From: Acanthornis magna
Taxonomy: Eukaryota > Chordata > Aves > Passeriformes > Acanthizidae
Reading direction: 5' to 3'
Length of the DNA: 64,000 nt
NCBI GenBank assembly: GCA_036785705.1
Contig: JAWUZG010000330.1
Coordinates: 355,501-419,500 of the forward strand
In this document: piece by piece, positions 56,661 to 64,000 of the stretch
How positions within the stretch are numbered: the first letter of the stretch is position 1
Layout: each line of letters begins with the position of its first letter
Position numbers and translations under genes: made by a program
The notes under the pieces: model-generated
Told to the model about the DNA's origin: nothing
The model's database searches: none
Seen by the model: the letters and a program-made list of their open reading frames with translations, nothing else

Positions 56661-59600
56661 AGTTCCTTCACTTTCAAAGTAAGCAGAATGACAACGCCTG
56701 CACAGCTGCTCCCTGGCTCTAGTGACAGATCAGTGTTAGGCAATGGTGGTCCCTGGCTTTTAAGGAGTCCTTCCCTGGATCTAAACAGAAGCATATGAAT
56801 TTATTCAGTGCAGAGTAGGGAGAATGTGCTCTGTACCCACATCCAGTCAACAGCCAGAGAAACAAGACATTTACTCTCAGCAGATTCCACAGAGCAGCTC
56901 ATTTTAACCCAAAAGTATGCAAGCAAACTGCAGAATATTCACTAGTTGCCATATTTGTGTTTAAAAAAGCAACAAAACAAACAATCAAACCAAAAAATGA
57001 ACTTATCTTCCACTTTTTATACCTTTTTCTCAGACGGAGACCAAGTTATTAAACTAGTGAATCTGTGTTGCCATCTTTTTAAATGAAGTAATGGCTTATT
57101 TTATGCACAATAGCCGAACCTACATGTTCTCCAATCTGAGAGGGAAGAAAAGAGCACAATCTATGAAAAAAGTTTTCCACTACGGCCCTTGATTGGGCTT
57201 GATCTATGAGTTGCATCATTTTTTACAATCTACCTTTTACAATCCCTTCCAGAGACGTTATGAGCCCACAAAGAGTTGTAAAACTGCTGGAAGTTATGGT
57301 AATATTTGTAAAGAAGGAAGATACATCAATTTTTATTTAATATGCACTTTTAATGCTTCAGCAATTCTGATCCAGCAAGAAAAATACAAGATTTGTTAAT
57401 CTCTATGATAATCCTAACACTTTATTTGTAAGAACATAAAGGACTCTTAACACAGAAACACTTCAAATTCTCAAATACGTATTGTAGCTATATAAATCTC
57501 AAAATATTTTGATAACTTGTCAAAAATCACTGAGGATGCTAAATAATGATATCTGCAGTCCAGGTGCCCTCACCTACATATATATTGCAGATACAGTTTT
57601 TGTGCTTGGACGTTATTCTCTGACTGCCACCTGATCTTCATTGCAAGCATCATGAAATTTTCATGCAATGAAAAGGCAGCTATTTATTCTCCTTCACATG
57701 AATCCGAACTTGTATTTTAAAGCAAAGTCTGTCAACACAACCTATGCATGATGCTTTCAGAATGAGGGCAGTGCTGGGCTAAGAACATAAGGACAGCATA
57801 AGATTTACTCCACTTGCAGCCTTTTCCAACCATCTGAAGCCAGTCAGAATAATTTTAAATCATTAATAATTTGATTTAAATTTAAATCAATAATAATAAT
57901 AAACATTACCTCAAACAAGGCAACCCTTGCTACAGTAGTATGTATAGTAGTAGTATATATCCTGTTTAACTTTATCAAAAGGTAGTCCATTAAAAAAAAA
58001 AAAGGAAAAAGGGCAAAATCTATTACAATACCCTTTGGAAAAAATAACATAAACCTCTTTTGGTTATTTTTCTGGCTTTTAATCCAGATTTTTCCTAGCT
58101 TCAATATTTTCATCTCATTAGAAAAGAGAGTATTCATGTAGTATTTTTTTGTAAAACTATATTGCAAGTATAGGCCAAATTCTCCAAATAAAACTTAAAA
58201 TTACATTCCTTAAAAGTAATACCCACGTGGTTTATAGCACAGAAGATACCAAATTTGTGAATTTGTGAATTAGTGTCATGAAAACTTGTTCAACTCTGCT
58301 GGTTAGGTCCTTTTGTAACATTCAGTTGAGCATATTGTGTTTTATAGCACTCATTAACTTTAAAGTTGACCTGAACAGTATTTTGTAAGTCTGTGTTTCC
58401 TTCTTTCACCCTAAAAAGAAATATTGGACCTACTACTACTGGAATATTTCCTACATATTTTCTCTTTCAGCTTATTTTTAACAAGGAACAATTTTTAATG
58501 GTTTAAGAACAGTGTTTACTAGACAGAGCAGTGGTTTTTGTCAACCCCTACTGAAATTATGGAGGCATTACCACTAAATTGAGAAAAGGACTTAGCCTTC
58601 AATAAATTAAGCCAAGCTGCACCAAATTTTTATCACTTGTGCCACGGAATGGAATCCAAATAGGGGAGTTTATTGTTTCAGAACAGTACTAAAAGCACCT
58701 AAACTAATGGACCCTTGAAACCCCACCCTCTGAGCTTGAATCCCAAGCTGGATGATAAATCCATAATTTAGGCCTAGAAGCCAAAAACATTATTCTTCAA
58801 AAGATGTAATGATGACAGAAATTTTACTGACACTGCCCATCTTTCATTCAAGGCCATGAAGAAAATAGGGAGTTAAAACCTAGCTTTGAGTCATTCCTTT
58901 GGCAGGAAGGAATTACACCTATGTTTCTCAGTGAAGAGTAGTATCTGAAAGGCTGCTAGCAATTTTAAGGAAAAACATATCTGACTGCTGCTGTTGGGAT
59001 TGGGCAAAAGCCAATACAAAATTCCCTCTGCAATGCTCACTAATTCTTGAGGTTACATCTACTTCAAAGATCAGAGTGGTGTAGATAGAACTAAGTCCTC
59101 AGACCAGCACACACTGCGAGTTAAAGTTGCTCATACCTTTTTGTGGGTAAAAAACCTTCCCTTTGTTGGCTATTTTTCTTCTTAACATTACTGATGTTAT
59201 TGTGTGTCTTATTCCACTGCATTTTGCTTTTTAGTAAATTGCTATTTCAACCAACAACCTCTCCTTTTTTGTCCCTTGCTTATCAGAAGGGGCAGGGAAA
59301 GGGGAAGGGGAGGGCCTTTTTTGGAACTTAATTCCCTGCTGCTGTTAAAACAAGCACAGTGCATCACATTCTGAGGACCCATGCAGGACTCTCCAGCTTA
59401 AAGAGGAGAGAAGAGTCAGGCCTGATACTGTCTCTTAAAATATTGACCTGAATGCCTTCCTTGAATGAAATACTTTATATTGTTTATTCCATTTCAATTA
59501 GGCTACTGTACACAGTGCTGGAAAGCAGTGATCCTTTGAAAGCAGGATGTTATTTTTCTTCATTCCTTATATACCTTTTTTTAATTTTTGTTTTCCTTAG

Positions 59601-60317
59601 GAGATAGGACAAACATTTCTATAACAGCCCAGAGAGGAGCATCCAATTTCCAGAGAGTTGAAGAGATTTGGACATATTTGTAGCATTCCCTAGAGTCATT
59701 CTGGCCCTGCTGATCATACGAGAAATTACACATCCCATTCTAGGTGGCTTTTTTTCTTGCGTAGGTAGCCTAATTCAAAACAATAGTCTTTAGTCTGAAT
59801 TCTGGGGCTTTAAAAAAATATTGCCTTGCTCAGCCTTGCAAAGGTTGTATCTTCAAAGATTTTACACCCACTTTCATTACAGTTAAAACTCTTTTAGAAG
59901 GTAAAAGCAACAGCAAAAAAGTATTCATTTCTATGAGTTTGTCAGGAAAAGAGACACAAATATCTCTAGTAACTGAAGCAGGATGGAATTTTATATGGTT
60001 TTGAAGTTTCAGAGAATAAAACTTAATTTTAAGTCTTGAAAAAATGTGTTAGTAAATGAGTATTTTTATTTAGTTATTTTCTTCATCTCTCCTTGGAAAG
60101 CTTTTTAAAACAAGCTATGAGGCACTGAAGCTCTACAGTACACCAAGTTTGATAACCATGTAAAAGCAAGGGCTTAAAATTAAAGAAACACTGTTTAATC
60201 ATTAAAAATTATAACTGAGGTACTTTGATTAGAAAAAGGTCTTCTACATTTTCTCAGTTGCCATCTATTAAAGCCAATAATATCTGCAGGGTATAACATT
60301 TTCAGAGGGTAATGGTC
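56661..60317. other. Unassigned A/T-rich DNA with one palindrome
   Basis: No gene was recognised. A perfect 20-bp palindrome (TTGATTTAAA and its complement) lies at 57871-57890, inside an ATT-rich patch. Confidence 0.45.
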
Positions 60318-60899
60318 TGTTCTGATTTTTGCTGGAGTAGAGTTAATTTTCTAGCAGCTATATAAGGCTATATTTTTGGTTTGTGCTGAAAACAGTGTTG
60401 GTAATTCAGGGATGTTTTAGTTACTGCTGAGCAGTTTTCACACAGCATCAAGGCCTTTTCTGCTCCTCACACCACCACACCAATGAGCAGGCTGGGGGTG
60501 TGCACAGCGATGGCAGGGGACGCAGCCAGGACAGCTGACCCCAGCTGACCACAAGGACATCTCAGGCCATGTATTTTCATTCTCAGCACATAAAGCTGAG
60601 GGGAAGAAGAAGGGAGAGACAGACTTTCAGAGTGATGGCATTTGTACTAAGTCACCGTTGCCTTTGATGGGGTCCCTCCTCTCACGGAGATGGCTGAACA
60701 CCTGCCTGCCCATGGGAAGAGGGGAATGAATTCCTTGTTTTGGTTTGTGTGTGTGTGTGTGTGGCTTTTGCTTTCCTTATTTAACTGTCTTTATCTCATC
60801 TGAGGAGTTTTCTCACTTTTCTGATTCTCTCCCCTGTCCAAGGGGTGTAAGCAAGTGGTTGTGTGGGACATAATTGTTGGCTGTGCTTAAGCCATGACA
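60318..60899 (+). mobile_element. Solo LTR, avian ERVL-type
   Basis: It begins TGTTCTGATTTTTGCTGGAG and ends TTAAGCCATGACA. Diagnostic phrases recognised from the abundant avian ERVL LTR: CAGCCAGGACAGCTGACCCC, ATAAAGCTGAGGGGAAGAAG, GATGGCTGAACACCTGCCTG, and AACTGTCTTTATCTC before the end. A short GT run (around 60748-60762) sits inside. Flanks TGGTC and CTGTC share three of five bases, so the target duplication is eroded or the ends are slightly off. Confidence 0.75.
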
Positions 60900-61599
60900 C
60901 TGTCTTTAGATGAAACCAACACTCTTCTTTTCATAGGAGAATTTTTTTTCCTGACAGAATTACTTTCCATTGAATTAGCTTTTCATACCCTGTATTGTTA
61001 TTACATGTATACTTAATACACACTGAGATTTTTACTGAACTGTCTAATCACATACCACATTAAGAACATCTGAAGAACATACAAGAAACACATTTAAAGT
61101 AATAGAGAACTCACTCCCTGGTACTTGACATCTTAGCTTACACAGGTGTAAGACTGTACATGAACCTAAGCAAAGTGAGTGTAAAGCATACATGAAGCAC
61201 TGTCAACACCTTCAGCTTACACTGAAACACATTTCCTCTCTTTGTTAATCAAATAGCACAAGATGCTATGGAAATCTGAACTCAGATTTTTAATATTTCT
61301 GTAAGAATTTTGGAGATTATTATGGAAATTAAAGAGAGGGTTTTAAGGTTTATGAATTTTCTTTTGTATCATTAGGCAATACTTCCTTCAAGATTGCTGT
61401 TTCATCTTTTTCACACCATATCATTCTGTCACAAACAAGGACATCTATGATCAATGTCTTGCACAAGGCTGGAATCAAAAAAGACCTTCAAAGCAAAGCA
61501 GTGTCTGAAAATGGAGCTGCCAAATGGCAAGTGACTTGCTTTCCAAAGAGACAATACAGGTACATGGTTCAATCTTGGTCACGGGTACAATTTATATTG

Positions 61600-62160
61600 C
61601 AATGTGCAATCGGGAGCTAACGCGGGGTGGTAGTGGGGTGAGATTCGGTCTCTGCATGTTCCGAAAGTGTCTCTATTTGCCCAGAGAGACTCTGGCCAGT
61701 ACAGCGGTACCGTGCAAGCAGACCTTTTCTCTCACCCGTGCTGGTGGATGGCACAGTCACACACACACCCCAGAGCTTTGATGGCTCGTGCGTTACCAGA
61801 GACAAAGAACCAGAGGGCTCAGTCACGTGGAGTTCCGAGGATGGTTTATTCTCAAAGGGGTCCAACAGCGAAAGAGGAAGAACCACTCTGAGTGACCACA
61901 GATATAGAGATCTAGGTCCAGTAGGGTTGGGGAGAAGGAGGGGAAATACAATGACAACCAATGGGAAGAAAGGAGGGGCGGAGTCAGGGACCAGGTCAAG
62001 GCCAATCAGCATAGGAGGATTAACATACCTTAGGGAGAGACCACCCAAGCAACACTCAGAGGTTTTTTCACACCTCAGAGTTGTTCCACCAGTTTGCTGC
62101 TGCTCTGGGAACCTTTCGGCTTCTCCGAGATGTTTTCAGCCACCGCAACAGGGAACAAGT
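61600..62160 (-). mobile_element. Antisense ERV LTR, boundaries approximate
   Basis: On the minus strand a promoter-like region carries two ATTGG boxes (near 61960 and 62005) and a GC box (CTCCGCCCC near 61980), followed by AATAAA (61850-61845) and a CACGTGACTGAGCC stretch. The GC-rich composition contrasts with both flanks. TG/CA ends and a target duplication could not be fixed. Frames of up to 143 codons here overlap on both strands and are not supported. Confidence 0.5.
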
Positions 62161-64000
62161 GGCAGTTGAGGTCTGGATTTGCACAAAGACTCCTAGGATA
62201 TCTGCAACCAACATATATGTTAATCAAAGTAGCTGCAAAACTCCCTTAAAGACCAGTGGTCAGGATGAACATGCTCTCCCTTTCATGTCTTCATCCAATG
62301 AGATTCATGAATAAAATCCTTCTCTAGAGAATCTTATTTGGACCTCAGCTGCATAACAAAATAGCTCACAGTTAGCCATTGGGCTGGCAGCTCATGTAAA
62401 ACCTGAGAAAGGACGAGTGTAATCAGGGTGACAGCAAAAGTCATTGTGTCTATAGCCACTTATTTCCACCACCACCCCTCCCAGTTCACTGAGAACAGTC
62501 AGGAGAATCAGGACATGATCACAGCTGTCTCTTTATGTGGCTGCTCACAGGAGCTTGAGGACAGCAAATATTGACGTTGAAGTTTCTTAGGCTGTAGTAG
62601 ATGTTTCCTGTGTCACATCCCAAATATTTTGGCATTTGAGGGGATTTAGAACAACTTGCTAAAGACAGCAAAGCTTTATGAGTGCTGTGCAGTCTGAGCA
62701 CACTGAGACAGAGCAAGGACACTGTCAAAGGCCTCGCTTAGTCAAGAGCTCCCTCACCACCAAAGTTTTCTCCCTTAGCTCTGCATCAAGGGCACAACTA
62801 TAAGCACTGATTTTATTATTCAGGCATTATGCTTGAACTACAGAAGGAATTGAGCAGTGTGCTTTTATTTTTCATGAATATTTTGCTCTTATCCTACCCA
62901 GTGATTATTGCACTGTTCTTGTTCAGGGGATTTCTGTTTTCTTCTGTACTCCTCAAAATAGTCAGTTCTCATTTTCAAGGAGACTGATCCCTGTCATCCC
63001 ATTAGAGCCTTCCTCTTATCCACCTCCCACACAGCAGAGAGGAGAAAACTCACATGATCTTTTAGGTGCTTACAGAGAGAATATTCAAATGAAAGGAGAG
63101 GTGAGAGCCTGGTTGAATGCTTGTTGTAGCCGGAGATAGTCTTGGAGAAAATGAATGTTTTCTCCACACCCTCCAAACTGATGCAAGAAAAGCAGAGCAC
63201 GGTTTTTCTGTGACATGAACGAGCCTTCAGTGGTGACTGAAGGAGTGATACATAGGAGGTAGACTAATGGCTTCTATGAAATATAGGAAAGATCAATGTT
63301 AGACCAAGGTTTGAACACCACCTTAATGCAAACTGCACAGAGTGGACAGAAAAAACTTTCCACAATTATGTAGCCCTGCAGCACCAAAGTACACTTTATT
63401 GAAAAGTAGAACACTCTCTTCCATTCACTTTTATGTTATAGCTCTTGTCCATTTCAAAGTAATTATTGCATAAATGCTGCAATAGAAATGAAAATGTCAT
63501 TGCAGAACAGGATTTGCCAATGTAATTTTATACCAGGATAAATCTCTATGGTTTATTGAGCTCTCCCTCCTAAGTTAAAAAAAAAAAAAAAAATAGTTTA
63601 AACTGGGAATGGACATAAATTGTTGGTCTGGGTAAAACCTGCAGTGTTGAACATTGTCAAGTCTGCATCAGATCACAATTATGAATTTCTGTGCCTTTGC
63701 TAGGAGGTTATGTTCTCTGTGGAACTCTTTTTAGGTTGATTTTTCTACTGAAGTCGAAGATGCCTAATTGGATTCTTCTCCCCCTAAATTTATTTACAAG
63801 ACTTTGGTTTGCCTTGATATTAGTGGGAGGGTGGGTCAGAAAAGCTTTATTTATTAGATTGACTTTATTGCCTTTTTAAAAATAATAATCAGGAAACAGA
63901 AGACATAGACATGGCAATCTTACTGGTCCACAAGCATTTTATTCAGCAAAATTGATAAAACAACAGGGTTTCCATTGCTACATCTTGAAATGGACTGACA
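62161..64000. other. Unassigned A/T-rich DNA
   Basis: No gene or recognised repeat was seen. An A run lies near 63577-63593. Confidence 0.45.

Noticed and set aside
1..64000. CRISPR array, operon, riboswitch or bacterial insertion sequence
   Set aside because: No regularly spaced repeats with unique spacers, no clustered bacterial-type genes; all evidence is vertebrate.

Overview
The window is A/T-rich vertebrate DNA from a bird, probably a passerine. The evidence is several CR1 LINE fragments, LTRs that resemble passerine/avian ERV families, many short A/T-rich and (CA)n-type repeats, and the absence of any compact gene-dense stretch. I could not identify a host protein-coding gene, tRNA or rRNA. 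Most of the window reads as intergenic or intronic DNA carrying dead transposable elements. || Layout: 1-44918 is unique A/T-rich DNA with a CR1 3' end (1-152), a 5'-truncated antisense CR1 (about 4633-6090), an avian middle-repetitive ERV-like block (about 19270-20400), a sense CR1 split by a nested LTR-like insertion (about 25626-27397), an antisense LTR (about 40036-40415) and a clean solo LTR with a GGAAG target duplication (42528-43177). From 44919 to 55917 lies one full-length endogenous retrovirus (ERV) flanked by a 5-bp CTGTT duplication. From 55918 to 64000 there is a CR1 scrap (about 56415-56660), an ERVL-type solo LTR (60318-60899), an antisense LTR (about 61600-62160) and otherwise unremarkable sequence. 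|| The ERV is the centre of interest. It has two LTRs of about 1,014 bp, a tRNA-Pro-like primer site, a 1.3-kb leader, and open gag, pol and env frames with no internal stop or frameshift. All protease, RT, RNase H and integrase catalytic residues that I could locate are present, and Env has a furin site, a SU CXXC and a TM C-X7-CC. Pol follows gag in the same frame after a single UGA, which is gammaretroviral style. Two other traits look alpharetroviral: Gag has no Gly2 myristoylation site, and env has no AUG of its own before the signal-peptide core, so its start is probably supplied by splicing or has been lost. The LTR-to-PBS-to-gag leader contains no ATG in about 1.35 kb, and carries 54-bp and 93-bp tandem repeats with nine YY1-like motifs plus two long A tracts. 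|| The two LTRs are nearly identical (2 substitutions in about 930 bp) except for a 68-bp patch at the start of U3. That patch holds 13 A/G differences and one C/T difference, an editing- or hypermutation-like signature. Setting the patch aside, the insertion is very young. Coordinates of degraded repeats are approximate because no library search could be run.
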